This document shows, one piece after another, positions 8,944 to 17,862 of a DNA stretch of 64,000 nucleotides (positions are counted from its first letter, which is position 1; each line of letters starts with the position of its first letter). The stretch lies in the NCBI RefSeq assembly GCF_900102525.1, contig NZ_FNBZ01000001.1, forward strand, positions 744,001 through 808,000, written 5' to 3'. The position numbers and the translations under genes were made by a program. The DNA is from Allobosea robiniae. Lineage in GTDB: Bacteria; Pseudomonadota; Alphaproteobacteria; Rhizobiales; Beijerinckiaceae. The notes beneath the pieces were generated by a model. The model ran no database searches. It was not told the DNA's origin and saw only the letters and a program-made list of their open reading frames with translations.

Positions 8944-9062
8944 CGCCTTCCCGCCGCGCCGAGGACAGGAGGCGCCGGGCGTTCATGGCGATGGTCCGGC
9001 GGCGGGTCAACCGACCGGCTGCCCGCCGGGCGCAGGGCGGCGTTGCACTACCCGCTGCGGGA

Positions 9063-10256
9063 TCAGAGGGTGGCGAGGGCCTTCTGCAGGCGCGCCACGG
9101 CCTCGACCAGATCGGCCGAGTTGCGGGCGAAGCAGAGGCGCAGCCCGGTCTCGCCGCCGGGGCCGAAGGCGGTACCGGGAGCGAGGCCGACATTGGCGCT
9201 GTCGACCAGATCGAGCGCGAGCTTGCGCGAATCCTCGCGGCCATCGACCGAGAAGAACTGGTAGAACGCGCCGACCGGGGCCGAGAGCGTGACGCGGTTC
9301 GTCGCCTTCAGCCCCTCGAACACGATCCGGCGGCCTTCGGCAGCGCGCGCGATCTGCTCGGCGACGAAGCCTTCGCCCTCGTCGAGAGCCGCGATGGCGC
9401 CGCGCTGGACGAAGACCGGCGAGCCGGAGGTCGAGTACTGGATGAGGTTCTCGACGATCTGCCCGAAGGCGACGGGCACCTCGATCCAGCCGATGCGCCA
9501 GCCGGTCATCGCCCAGTTCTTCGAGAAGGTCTGGACGAAGATGACGCGGTCCTCGGCCTCCATGATGTCGTGGAAGGAGGAAGCGCGCTCCGAGCCGTCA
9601 TAGACGAAGCGGCCGTAGATCTCGTCGGCGACGAGCCAGATGCCGTGCTTGCGCGAGAGCGCCAGCAGCGCCTCCTGCTCAGCCTTCGTCGCCGTCCAGC
9701 CGGTCGGGTTGGACGGCGAGTTCACCAGGATGCCGCGGGTACGCGGGGTGATCGCCTTCGCGAGCCGATCGAGATCGAGGGTGAAACGGCCCTGCGTATA
9801 ATCCATCGGCACGCAGACGGTCGCCGCACCGCTGACGCCGACGGCGGCGCCGAAATTCGGCCAGGCCGGCGTCGGGATGAGGATCTCGTCGCCGGGGCCG
9901 GCGATCATCCGCACCGCGATCTGGACGGACTGCATGCCTGAGCCGGTGACGTAGAAGCTCTCGGGCGAGAAGGCACGGCCGTAGAGGCGCTGGTGGTAGC
10001 GGGCGAGCGCCTCGCGCAGTTCCGGGATGCCGCGCTGCCAGGTGTAGAAGGTCTCGCCGGCCGCGAGCGAGCGCGCCGCAGCGTCCGCGATGAACGAGGG
10101 GGTCGAGAGATCGCCCTCCCCGACCCAGAGCGGGATCAGGCCCGGCTTGAGCCGGCCGTGGTTGACCACCTCGACGATGCCGCTTTCCGGCGCATTCCGG
10201 GCTTCGGGGCGAAGCTCGGCAAGCAGGGTGCTGCCCGGCAAGATGGCGGTGTTCAT
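9063..10256 (-). CDS. Class I/II pyridoxal-phosphate aminotransferase
   Basis: 397-residue fold-type I aminotransferase. The PLP lysine is in FSKNWAMTGWRIGW; the upstream NSPSNPTGW and DEIYGRFVYDG motifs hold the cofactor asparagine, aspartate and tyrosine, and GLRLCFARN near the C terminus holds the arginine that binds the substrate carboxylate. The start at 10256 has GAGG nine bases upstream. The sequence is of the broad aspartate/alanine-type group; no biosynthetic neighbours fix the substrate. It lies 122 bp downstream of mscL on the same strand, and a 14 bp inverted repeat in that gap could be its operator. Confidence 0.88.
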   Translation of the reverse strand: MNTAILPGSTLLAELRPEARNAPESGIVEVVNHGRLKPGLIPLWVGEGDLSTPSFIADAAARSLAAGETFYTWQRGIPELREALARYHQRLYGRAFSPESFYVTGSGMQSVQIAVRMIAGPGDEILIPTPAWPNFGAAVGVSGAATVCVPMDYTQGRFTLDLDRLAKAITPRTRGILVNSPSNPTGWTATKAEQEALLALSRKHGIWLVADEIYGRFVYDGSERASSFHDIMEAEDRVIFVQTFSKNWAMTGWRIGWIEVPVAFGQIVENLIQYSTSGSPVFVQRGAIAALDEGEGFVAEQIARAAEGRRIVFEGLKATNRVTLSAPVGAFYQFFSVDGREDSRKLALDLVDSANVGLAPGTAFGPGGETGLRLCFARNSADLVEAVARLQKALATL

Positions 10257-10346
10257 CGGGATCGACCTCGCGAAAATCAGTGCTCCACCTTTAGCCGATT
10301 GCGGCGCTGCGAGACATGAAATCGCGAGATCGGGTCGATCGGCGGC

Positions 10347-10360
10347 CGTGATGAATCACG
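10347..10360. promoter_or_regulatory. Inverted repeat between mscL and the aminotransferase gene
   Basis: CGTGAT-GA-ATCACG, a 6+6 bp inverted repeat that also contains a GAATC (GANTC) methylation site. It lies about 90 bp upstream of the aminotransferase ATG and 19 bp after the mscL stop. Could be an operator; no binding protein can be named. Confidence 0.3.
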
Positions 10361-10378
10361 ACCGCGCGGATAGCGGGA

Positions 10379-10798
10379 TCAGGCCTGCTTCTGCTTGAGC
10401 AGGTCGCGGATTTCGCCGAGGAGGACAACATCTTCCGCCTTGGGCGCGGGGGCTTCGTCCACCGGCGCCGGCTTCTTCTGAAGCTTGTTGATGCCCTTGA
10501 CCACGAGGAAGAGAACGAAGGCGATGATCAGGAAGTTGATCGCGACCGTAACGAAGTTGCCATAGGCCAGCACGGCGCCCTGTTTCCGGGCTTCCGAGAG
10601 GATCGGCGAGGTGACGCCGCTATTGAGGCCGAAGAAATAGTTCGAAAAATCGACGCCGCCGAGCGCGCCGATGAACGGCATGATGATGTCGGTGACGAGA
10701 GAGTCGACGATCCTGCCGAACGCCGCACCGATGATGACACCGATGGCGAGATCGACGACATTGCCCTTCAGGGCGAATTTCTTGAATTCTTCCAACAT
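10379..10798 (-). CDS. mscL: Large-conductance mechanosensitive channel MscL
   Basis: 139-residue homopentameric membrane channel that opens under hypo-osmotic shock. The N terminus [20 protein letters not shown] is the family signature, followed by TM1 (about residues 15-45), a periplasmic loop with [11 protein letters not shown]2 (about 70-95, [20 protein letters not shown]) and a charged, Pro/Ala-rich cytoplasmic tail ending in [11 protein letters not shown]. The start at 10798 has AAGGGG upstream; an ATG eight codons earlier is less likely because it adds residues not seen in MscL. Stand-alone gene, divergent from the hybrid kinase. Confidence 0.96.
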   Translation of the reverse strand: MLEEFKKFALKGNVVDLAIGVIIGAAFGRIVDSLVTDIIMPFIGALGGVDFSNYFFGLNSGVTSPILSEARKQGAVLAYGNFVTVAINFLIIAFVLFLVVKGINKLQKKPAPVDEAPAPKAEDVVLLGEIRDLLKQKQA

Positions 10799-11070
10799 GC
10801 TGCACCCCTTGAGAATCGGCAAGGCTACCCCAACAGCCTGCGCCGGACGCTAAACCAGCCGTACAGAGCAGGGAAAGCCCGAAAACACACCAAAGCCGGC
10901 CCAACGGCACCTGAAACGCAAAGAGTTGGGGATGAAACGCGTTTGAAGGCTTGCGCCAATGGCCTATGGCGAGCCGACAGGCCGTCCGATACTCTACGGA
11001 AAATCCGGAAACCGAGCACTATGGCGCCTGCATCCCGGCCCCGTTCGCACCCAACCCCCATGAGGGCGGC

Positions 11071-14000
11071 ATGATCCCCGCCTGGTCCGTGGTGCTGGTC
11101 GCGCTCGCCTATCTGTGCGGGCTCTTCGCCGTCGCCCATGTCGCCGATACCTCCGGGCGCAGGCTGATGACCGGGCGGGCGCGGACGACGATCTATGCGC
11201 TGGCGCTTGGCGTCTACTGCACCTCCTGGACCTTCTACGGCTCGGTCGGCTTCGCCAATCGCGCCGGCTTCGACTTCCTCGGCATCTATGTCGGTCCGAT
11301 CCTCGTCATCGGGCTGGGCAACCGCTTCGTCGGCCGCATCGTCGGCATCGCCAAGTCGCAGAACATCACCTCGATCGCCGATTTCGTCGGCGCGCGCTAT
11401 GGCAAGAGCGAGCGCGTGGCAGCGCTGGTCTGCATCGTCGCGGTGATCGGGGCGCTGCCCTATATTTCGCTGCAGCTCAAGGCGGTCGCCAATTCGCTCT
11501 CGGTCTTCCTGGCGGCGACCGGCGGCCATGCGCCGACGCCGGACGTGCCGGTGCTGAGCGACCTGCCCTTCCTGGTCGCGATCGTGCTCGCCGGCTTCGC
11601 CTGCGCCTTCGGTACCCGCCATATCGACGCGACCGAGCACCAGGACGGGCTCGTGCTGGCGATCGCGGTCGAATCCCTGATCAAGCTGGTCGCCTTCCTC
11701 GTGCTCGGCTTCTTCATCGTCTACGGGCTGTTCGGCGGCCCCGGCGACCTGCTGGCGCAAGCCGCCAAACCGATGGGCGGCGCCCTGCCGATCTGGGAGC
11801 GCACATCGAGCTGGCCGAATTTCCTGACGCTGACGCTGCTGTCGAGCTGCGCGTCACTGCTGCTGGCGCGGCAGTTCCACATGACGATCGTCGAGAACCG
11901 CGATGTCCGCGACGTGCGCCGCGCGGCCTGGATGTTCCCGCTCTATCTCGTGCTGATCAACCTGTTCGTGCTGCCCCTGGCGGCGGCCGGCGAGATCCTG
12001 ATCCCCGGCAGCGGCGTCGACCGCGACATGACCGTGCTGCTGCTGCCCCTGCAGCGCGAGGCCGGGGTGATCGCCCTCTTCGTCTTCGTCGGCGGACTCT
12101 CGGCCGCGACGGCGATGGTGATCGTCGCCTCGGTCGCGCTGGCGATCATGATCTCGAACCATCTCGTGATGCCGCTGCTGCTGCGTGGCCGGCGCGGCCT
12201 CAGCGATCCCGGCCGCGCGGTCAGACTGTTCGGCGGGCGCAGCGCGGGCGACAGCAATCTCGGCGGCGATCTCGGCTCCCAGGTGGTGATCATCCGGCGG
12301 CTGAGCATCTTCCTCGTGATCCTGCTCGGCTATGTCTATTATCGCGCCTCCGGCGAGGCGGCTCTGGTCTCGATCGGCCTGTTGTCCTTCGCGGCAACGG
12401 CACAGATCGCGCCCGCCTTCTTCGGGGGCCTGTTCTGGCGGCGCGGCACGGCGCTCGGCGCCGCCGCCGGGCTGACGATCGGCACGCTGGTCTGGGCCTA
12501 TACGCTGCTGATGCCGAGTCTGGCGCTGCCCGGCGGCTGGTGGAGCAGCGTCGTCGCATCAGGCCCGTTCGGAGCCGGCATCTTGAGGCCCGAAGCCCTG
12601 TTCGGAGTGGAATGGCCGTCGCTGCCGCATGGCGTGTTCTGGAGCCTCGGGCTCAACATCCTCGCCTATATCGGTTTCTCGCTGCTGCGTCCGGCCAATG
12701 CGATGGAGCGCTTGCAAGCGAATGCCTTCGTCGAGTCCCAGCCGGCGACGATGGCGCAGTCCTTCTCGCTGTGGCGCACCACAATCACCGAGGGCGAGCT
12801 GCAATCGACGATCGCGCGCTATCTCGGAGCGGAGCGCACGCAGCGCGCCTTCGAGAGCTTCAACAGCGGCCGCGGCGAGGCTTCCGAAAGCGGCCGCCAG
12901 GCCGATATCCACCTGTTGCGCTTCGGCGAACACCTGCTCTCCTCGGCGATCGGCGCGGCCTCCTCGCGCCTGGTGCTGTCGCTCCTGCTGAAGCGGCGGA
13001 ACCTCTCGACCGAGGCTGCCTTCAAGCTGCTCGACGATGCCTCGGCCGCGCTCCAGTACAACCGCGACATCCTCCAGCACGGGCTCGACCATGCCGGCCA
13101 GGGCATCACCGTGCTCGACCGGGATCTCCGGCTGCTCGCCTGGAACCAGGCCTTCATCCAGCTCTACGACCTGCCGGCCTCGCTGGTGCGTTTCGGCACC
13201 GGCCTCGACGAGATCGTGCGCTACAACGCGGCGCGCGGCGCCTATGGCACCGGCGCACGCGACGAGCTGATGGCGGCGCGGCTGGAAAGTTTCATCAACG
13301 ACCGCGAGCCGGTGCGCCTGAAGCTCTACCCGTCGAAGAAGGTCATCGAGGTCCGCACCAACGCCCTGCCGGACGGCGGTTTCGTCACGACCTATACCGA
13401 CATCACCGACACGGTCGCGGGCGAGGAAGAGCTCGAACGCGCCAACGAGGGCCTCGAACGCCGCGTCGCCGAACGCACCGAGGAACTGCTGCACGTCAAT
13501 GCCGAGCTCCAGCGCGCCAAGGCCGAGGCAGAATCCGCCAACGCCTCGAAGACGCGCTTCCTCGCCGCCGCCAGCCACGACATCCTGCAGCCGCTCAACG
13601 CCGCGCGCCTCTACGCGACCTCACTGGTCGAGCGCGACCGAGGCAGTGGCCAGCCCGAACTCGCCGAGAACATCGACGCTTCGCTCGACGCCGTCGAGGA
13701 GATCCTGACCGCGCTTCTGGAGATATCGCGGCTCGATGGCGGCGCGCTCAAGCCGGAGCTGTCCTCCTTCCGACTCGACGAGCTGATGCGTCAGCTCCAG
13801 CGCGAATTCGAGCCAAGCGCCCAGGAAAAGGGCCTGAAGCTGGTGTTCATGCCGACCAGCCTGACGCTGCGCTCGGACCGGCGGCTGCTGCGGCGTCTGC
13901 TGCAGAACCTGATCTCCAACGCGATCAAGTACACGCCGGGCGGCAAGGTGCTGATCGGCTGCCGGCGCCGGGGCAACCAGGTCGCGGTCGAGGTGATCGA

Positions 14001-14643
14001 TACTGGGCTCGGCATTCCCCAGAGCAAGCAGAAGACCGTGTTTCGCGAGTTCCAGCGGCTCGACCAGGGCGCCAAGGTGGCGCGCGGCCTCGGCCTGGGC
14101 CTCTCGATCGTGCAGCGCATCGCGCGGGCGCTCGACCACGGACTGACGCTCGATTCGGCGCCGGGCCGCGGCACCCGCTTCTCGGTCTCGGTCCCGCGCG
14201 CCGCGCCGCTGCCGGCGATGACGACGGCGACAGCGGCGCGCAGCGCGCCTGCCGGGCAGCTCGCCGGCATGCGACTTCTCGTCATCGACAACGAGCCCGC
14301 CATCCTCGACGGCATGAAGCGCCTGCTCGAAGGCTGGGGCTGCCGGGTCACGATCGCCGCCAGCCTCGAAGAGGCGCTGCCGCATGTTGGCAGCAAGGGC
14401 GAGGCGGATGTCCTGATCGCCGATTACCATCTCGACCATGGCAACGGCCTGACCGCGATCAGCGCGCTCCGGGCCCGCGCGCGCACGCCGATGCCGGCGA
14501 TCCTGCTCACCGCCGACCGGACGCAGCATGTGCGCGAGGCGGCAAACGCGCTCGACGTGCACCTGCTCAACAAGCCGCTGAAGCCCGCTGCCCTTCGCGC
14601 GCTGCTGGCACAATGGCGGGCGACGCGGCTGGCGGCGGAGTAA
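11071..14643 (+). CDS. Sodium:solute symporter-type hybrid sensor histidine kinase/response regulator
   Basis: 1190-residue fusion. Residues about 1-560 form a sodium:solute-symporter-like domain of about 13 membrane segments. A linker is followed by a PAS-type domain near 690-790 (DHAGQGITVLDRDLRLLAWN), a coiled region, a HisKA domain with H836 in SHDILQPLNAARL, a HATPase with NLISNAIKY and GLGLGLSIV, and a C-terminal receiver with phospho-acceptor D1118 in IADYHLDHG. The architecture matches CbrA/NahK-like kinases that couple nutrient uptake or sensing to phosphorelay. No partner regulator is adjacent. The ATG at 11071 begins MIPAWSVVLVALAYL, a first membrane segment; in-frame starts up to 11 kb lack hydrophobic leader character. 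Ligand unknown. Confidence 0.92.
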   Translation: MIPAWSVVLVALAYLCGLFAVAHVADTSGRRLMTGRARTTIYALALGVYCTSWTFYGSVGFANRAGFDFLGIYVGPILVIGLGNRFVGRIVGIAKSQNITSIADFVGARYGKSERVAALVCIVAVIGALPYISLQLKAVANSLSVFLAATGGHAPTPDVPVLSDLPFLVAIVLAGFACAFGTRHIDATEHQDGLVLAIAVESLIKLVAFLVLGFFIVYGLFGGPGDLLAQAAKPMGGALPIWERTSSWPNFLTLTLLSSCASLLLARQFHMTIVENRDVRDVRRAAWMFPLYLVLINLFVLPLAAAGEILIPGSGVDRDMTVLLLPLQREAGVIALFVFVGGLSAATAMVIVASVALAIMISNHLVMPLLLRGRRGLSDPGRAVRLFGGRSAGDSNLGGDLGSQVVIIRRLSIFLVILLGYVYYRASGEAALVSIGLLSFAATAQIAPAFFGGLFWRRGTALGAAAGLTIGTLVWAYTLLMPSLALPGGWWSSVVASGPFGAGILRPEALFGVEWPSLPHGVFWSLGLNILAYIGFSLLRPANAMERLQANAFVESQPATMAQSFSLWRTTITEGELQSTIARYLGAERTQRAFESFNSGRGEASESGRQADIHLLRFGEHLLSSAIGAASSRLVLSLLLKRRNLSTEAAFKLLDDASAALQYNRDILQHGLDHAGQGITVLDRDLRLLAWNQAFIQLYDLPASLVRFGTGLDEIVRYNAARGAYGTGARDELMAARLESFINDREPVRLKLYPSKKVIEVRTNALPDGGFVTTYTDITDTVAGEEELERANEGLERRVAERTEELLHVNAELQRAKAEAESANASKTRFLAAASHDILQPLNAARLYATSLVERDRGSGQPELAENIDASLDAVEEILTALLEISRLDGGALKPELSSFRLDELMRQLQREFEPSAQEKGLKLVFMPTSLTLRSDRRLLRRLLQNLISNAIKYTPGGKVLIGCRRRGNQVAVEVIDTGLGIPQSKQKTVFREFQRLDQGAKVARGLGLGLSIVQRIARALDHGLTLDSAPGRGTRFSVSVPRAAPLPAMTTATAARSAPAGQLAGMRLLVIDNEPAILDGMKRLLEGWGCRVTIAASLEEALPHVGSKGEADVLIADYHLDHGNGLTAISALRARARTPMPAILLTADRTQHVREAANALDVHLLNKPLKPAALRALLAQWRATRLAAE

Positions 14644-14647
14644 CCGC

Positions 14648-15208
14648 TTAGCCTGCGGCCGAAGCGGCGCTGCGCATGGCGTCCTCGGAGGCGAGGAAAG
14701 CCGCGACTTCCGGGCTCGGCTCCGGGCTCTCCGCAGTGATGCCGATCTCTCCAAGCAAACGCGCCACCGGGACATAGGCCCGCGCCTTCTTGTCGTAGAG
14801 CGCCGCCCGGACGAGCGCGACCGCCGCGACGATCTCGGTGGCATCGCGGCCCGCCATCAGCATGCGGTGCTGCATCACCAGCCAGCTCTCGCTCCAGCAC
14901 AGGATTTTCGTCTCGACCCGGAACGGGCGGAACAGGCGCATCTCGCGGCGGAAGCGGATGGTGCCGGCATTGACCACCGGCAGCCAGCGATGGCGCAGCA
15001 CCGCCCGCCACAACCCGCTGCGCAGCATCAGGTCGAGCCGGCCGAGATCCATCAGCGACCAGTAGCGGCCATTGTTCATGTGCAGGCTGGTGTCGAGATC
15101 GTGGAACCAGACCCGGAAGGGCAGGACGGACGCGTCGGCCGGCAGGTCGAGCCGCTTGCGGAACCGCGTCGTCAGCAGGAGCCAGATCAGGCGGAACCAG
15201 AGATTCAT
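14648..15208 (-). CDS. Thioesterase-superfamily (hotdog fold) protein, THEM6-like
   Basis: 186-residue protein beginning with a hydrophobic anchor (MNLWFRLIWLLLTTRF) and continuing as a hotdog thioesterase-like domain with FHDLDTSLHMNNGRYWSLMD near residues 37-56, in which the D and N of the acyl-thioesterase motif are present. A stretch FRVETKILCW and AALYDKKAR follow the usual order of the fold. The ATG at 15208 is favoured because it starts right at the anchor, although it has no good ribosome site; an in-frame ATG at 15280 is possible. Substrate unknown. Its stop is 4 bp from the hybrid kinase stop, in convergent orientation. Confidence 0.78.
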   Translation of the reverse strand: MNLWFRLIWLLLTTRFRKRLDLPADASVLPFRVWFHDLDTSLHMNNGRYWSLMDLGRLDLMLRSGLWRAVLRHRWLPVVNAGTIRFRREMRLFRPFRVETKILCWSESWLVMQHRMLMAGRDATEIVAAVALVRAALYDKKARAYVPVARLLGEIGITAESPEPSPEVAAFLASEDAMRSAASAAG

Positions 15209-15313
15209 GGGGAGTTTTTTCGCGCGGGATCGATCGGGGCAGCGCCTCCATGTCATGGAGACGCCGGCACTGTCGATCATGCTATCGTCTGCCCACCGTC
15301 ACGGAGCCGGCCC

Positions 15314-15826
15314 TTGCCCACCCTTCACGTTTCCCCGCTGTCACGGCTGGACGAGACCGTTGCCGCCGTCCGCGCCCGGCATCTCGTGACGCTGATCAAT
15401 GTCGGCACGACAGTTCCCCGTCCGGCCGGAATCGCGCCCGAGCGGCATCTTTTCCTGGGGATGTCCGATATCAACCAGGCGTTGGATGGACATGTCCTCG
15501 CCGGCCAGGAGCATATGGCGCGGCTCCTCGCGTTCTTTCGCGATTGGGACCGCGCCGCGCCGATGGTCGTCCATTGCTGGGCCGGAATCAGCCGCTCGAC
15601 GGCGGCGGCCTATATCGCAGCCTGCGCGCTTGGACCCGAGCGTGACGAAGACGAGGTAGCGGACGTGCTGCGCAGCGTCGCGCCCTCCGCCACGCCGAAT
15701 GCCCGGCTCGTCGCCCTGGCCGATGCAGCGCTGGGGCGGCGCGGCCGGATGATCTGCGCGATCGACCGGATCGGGCGCGGCGCCGATGCCTTCGAAGGCA
15801 CGCCCTTCGTCATGCCGCTGGCCTGA
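15314..15826 (+). CDS. Small tyrosine/dual-specificity phosphatase-like protein
   Basis: 170-residue cytoplasmic protein with the cysteine-phosphatase P-loop HCWAGISRS (C88 and R94), matching the HCX5R signature. A TTG start at 15314 is chosen because the conserved region begins at once (MPTLHVSPLSRLDETVAAV) and no closer ATG or GTG is in frame; the upstream reading frame is only the antisense of the thioesterase gene. The general-acid aspartate may be in GMSDINQ (D52). Proteins of this type in alphaproteobacteria are annotated as tyrosine phosphatase family or protein-tyrosine-phosphatase; targets are unknown. Divergent from the thioesterase gene. Confidence 0.75.
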   Translation: MPTLHVSPLSRLDETVAAVRARHLVTLINVGTTVPRPAGIAPERHLFLGMSDINQALDGHVLAGQEHMARLLAFFRDWDRAAPMVVHCWAGISRSTAAAYIAACALGPERDEDEVADVLRSVAPSATPNARLVALADAALGRRGRMICAIDRIGRGADAFEGTPFVMPLA

Positions 15827-15920
15827 ATCCGCGCTTCCCGCCGCGCAGCTTCCTGCGCGCATTTCCCGCCATAGCTGTGATTGCTACGGCGCCCGCGTCA
15901 GTTCGCTGCAGAAAATTGCT

Positions 15921-15948
15921 TGCATCGGACGAATTTTGCGACGATGCA
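15921..15948. promoter_or_regulatory. Inverted repeat upstream of the Lrp-family gene
   Basis: TGCATCG at 15921-15927 is mirrored by CGATGCA at 15942-15948 across 14 bp; the right arm is itself part of the palindrome CGATGCATCG. It lies 20 bp before the GTG start of the Lrp-type gene, a plausible autoregulatory site. Seen directly; function inferred. Confidence 0.35.
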
Positions 15949-15968
15949 TCGCGCGGGAGGCCTTCACC

Positions 15969-16439
15969 GTGACAATGACGATCGAGCTCGACTCGCGCGA
16001 CCGCTCCATCCTGCGGATTCTCCAGCAGGACGGGCGCATCACCAATTCGGATCTTGCCGAGAGGGTGCATCTGTCGCCCTCGGCCTGCCTCAGGCGCGTG
16101 CGCCAGCTTGAGGAAAGTGGCCTGATCCGCGGCTATGCCATGATGCTCGACGACAAGATCGCGGGCTTCCCCGGCACGGCCTTCGTCTTCGTCACGCTGG
16201 ACCAGCAGGGCCGCGCCTCGCTGGAAAGCTTCGAGCAGGCCGTGCAGAGCCTGCCCGAGATCCTCGAATGTCACCTGCTCGCCGGCGCGCATGATTATCT
16301 GATGCGGGTGATCTACCGCGACAGCGCCGATTTCGAGCGCATCCACACCGATATTCTCACCCAGTTGCCAGGCGTGACCCGCGTGCAGTCGACGCTGACG
16401 CTGCGCACGATCAAGAAGACCTCCGCCCTGCCGGTCTGA
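15969..16439 (+). CDS. Lrp/AsnC-family transcriptional regulator
   Basis: 156-residue Lrp/AsnC regulator. The N-terminal HTH is clear ([20 protein letters not shown], then [19 protein letters not shown]) and the C-terminal RAM/ligand domain contains [23 protein letters not shown] at 15969 is preferred over the ATG at 15975 because GGAGG ends 8 nt before it. The group is close to the leucine-responsive and BkdR-like members that sense amino acids. No divergent amino-acid gene is adjacent, so its target may be distant or itself, given the inverted repeat just upstream. Confidence 0.9.
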   Translation: MTMTIELDSRDRSILRILQQDGRITNSDLAERVHLSPSACLRRVRQLEESGLIRGYAMMLDDKIAGFPGTAFVFVTLDQQGRASLESFEQAVQSLPEILECHLLAGAHDYLMRVIYRDSADFERIHTDILTQLPGVTRVQSTLTLRTIKKTSALPV

Positions 16440-16515
16440 GTCAGCAGCGCCGCGAAGCGGGTTGCGGCCGGGCTCGCTCCAGCCGATAAGCTCAGCGCAA
16501 AGAGGAATCAGGCCT

Positions 16516-16773
16516 GTGAGCGAAGAGAAGACCAACACTGATGTCGCCACCCTGCCCTTCGAGGCAGCGATGAAGGAGCTCGAAGGCATCGTTGCGCGGC
16601 TGGAGCGCGGCGACGTCCCGCTCGAGGAATCGATCGCGATCTACACACGCGGCGAGGCCTTGAAGGCGCGTTGCGATGCACTGCTGAAGCAGGCGGAAGC
16701 CCGCATCGAGCGCATCACGCTCGGCGCCGACGGCAAGCCGACGGGCGCTGCCCCGCTCGACGTCGAGAACTGA
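16516..16773 (+). CDS. xseB: Exodeoxyribonuclease VII small subunit XseB
   Basis: 85-residue small subunit of exonuclease VII, which degrades single-stranded DNA with several XseB copies per XseA. The family signature is plain: [38 protein letters not shown] start at 16516 follows AGAGGAATCAGGCCT and gives [15 protein letters not shown]. xseA is not in the window and dxs, often next to xseB in rhizobia, lies 2.5 kb downstream past a pirin and an MFS gene. A strong hairpin follows the stop. Confidence 0.95.
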   Translation: MSEEKTNTDVATLPFEAAMKELEGIVARLERGDVPLEESIAIYTRGEALKARCDALLKQAEARIERITLGADGKPTGAAPLDVEN

Positions 16774-16815
16774 ACCGACCCCGGCGGCGCCTTTAGCGCC
16801 TCGCAAGATCAATAC

Positions 16816-16850
16816 GCAATGCCGCGGCGCCCCTGGTGTCGCGGCATTGC
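16816..16850 (+). terminator. Perfect 11-bp hairpin between xseB and the pirin gene
   Basis: GCAATGCCGCG (16816-16826) pairs perfectly with CGCGGCATTGC (16840-16850) over a 13 nt loop, followed by ATTTCT. It is 43 bp after the xseB stop and 85 bp before the pirin start. Likely an intrinsic terminator, though the U-tract is short; an attenuator or stabilising stem is the alternative. Confidence 0.55.
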
Positions 16851-16934
16851 ATTTCTGCCAGCGACCGGTTGCGAGCCGGCGCTTGCCTGCCCGCCTCCAC
16901 GGGGCCAGATTCGGCCTCAACCAAGGAGGCCATC

Positions 16935-17855
16935 ATGTCGCAACTCCCCGCCGACGATCCGATCCTGGGCGATGCCCGCTCCTGCGAGGCGATCGAGAAG
17001 GTGATCGTGCCCCGCTCCCACGACCTCGGCGGCTTCCAGGTCCGCCGGGCGCTGCCGGCGATCGGCCAGCGCATGGTCGGCCCCTTCATCTTCTTCGACC
17101 AGATGGGCCCGGCCGAATTCCATCTCGGGGAGGGGCTGGACGTGCGCCCGCATCCGCATATCGGGCTCTCGACCGTGACCTATCTCTTCGACGGCGAGAT
17201 CATGCATCGCGACTCGCTCGGCACGGCGCTCGCGATCAAGCCGGGCGCGGTCAACCTGATGACGGCCGGCCGCGGCATCGTCCATTCCGAGCGCACCGGC
17301 ATGGAAGCCCGCGCCAGCGGCCCGAAGCTCTACGGCATCCAAGCCTGGCTCGCCCTGCCGAAGACGCATGAGGAGGTCGCGCCCGAGTTCAAGCATCACG
17401 GCGCCGGCGATCTGCCGCGCATCGTCGAGGGCGGCAAGCGCATCAGCCTGATCATGGGTTCGGCCTATGGCCAGACCTCGCCGGTCAAATTCCCCTGGGA
17501 CGCGCTCTATGCCGAGGCCGTGCTCTCGCCCGGCGCGATCCTGCCGCTCGACCCCGACTATGACGAGCGCGCGATCTACATCGTCTCCGGCAAGGTCGAT
17601 ATCGCCGGCGACGAGTTCGGCGCCGGCCAGCTCCTCGTCTTCAAGCCCGGCGACCGCATCTCGATCCTCGCCATCGACCAGAGCCGCGTGATGATCGTCG
17701 GCGGCGAGCCGATGGACGGCCCGCGCAACATCTGGTGGAACTTCGTCTCGTCCTCGAAAGAGCGCATCGAGCAGGCCAAGCAGGAGTGGAAGACCGGCCG
17801 CTTCGACACCGTGCCCGGCGACGAGAGCGAGTTCATCCCCCTGCCCGAAGGCTGA
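16935..17855 (+). CDS. Pirin family protein
   Basis: 306-residue bicupin of the pirin family. The N-terminal cupin carries the metal-binding set RPHPHIGLSTVTYLFDGE and, later, GRGIVHSER, supplying three histidines and one glutamate. The C-terminal cupin ends with the usual NIWWNFVSSSKERIEQAKQE. Several bacterial pirins show quercetinase activity, others modulate enzymes; which applies here cannot be told. AAGGAGG precedes the ATG at ideal distance. It is convergent with the MFS gene, with only 7 bp between stops. Confidence 0.93.
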   Translation: MSQLPADDPILGDARSCEAIEKVIVPRSHDLGGFQVRRALPAIGQRMVGPFIFFDQMGPAEFHLGEGLDVRPHPHIGLSTVTYLFDGEIMHRDSLGTALAIKPGAVNLMTAGRGIVHSERTGMEARASGPKLYGIQAWLALPKTHEEVAPEFKHHGAGDLPRIVEGGKRISLIMGSAYGQTSPVKFPWDALYAEAVLSPGAILPLDPDYDERAIYIVSGKVDIAGDEFGAGQLLVFKPGDRISILAIDQSRVMIVGGEPMDGPRNIWWNFVSSSKERIEQAKQEWKTGRFDTVPGDESEFIPLPEG

Positions 17856-17862
17856 GGCCGCC

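Noticed and set aside
11115..14651. An open frame of 1178 codons on the plus strand overlapping the hybrid kinase gene
   Set aside because: It is a frame-shifted shadow produced by high GC; the product is Arg/Pro/Ala-rich without any domain, whereas the other frame gives a complete multi-domain kinase.
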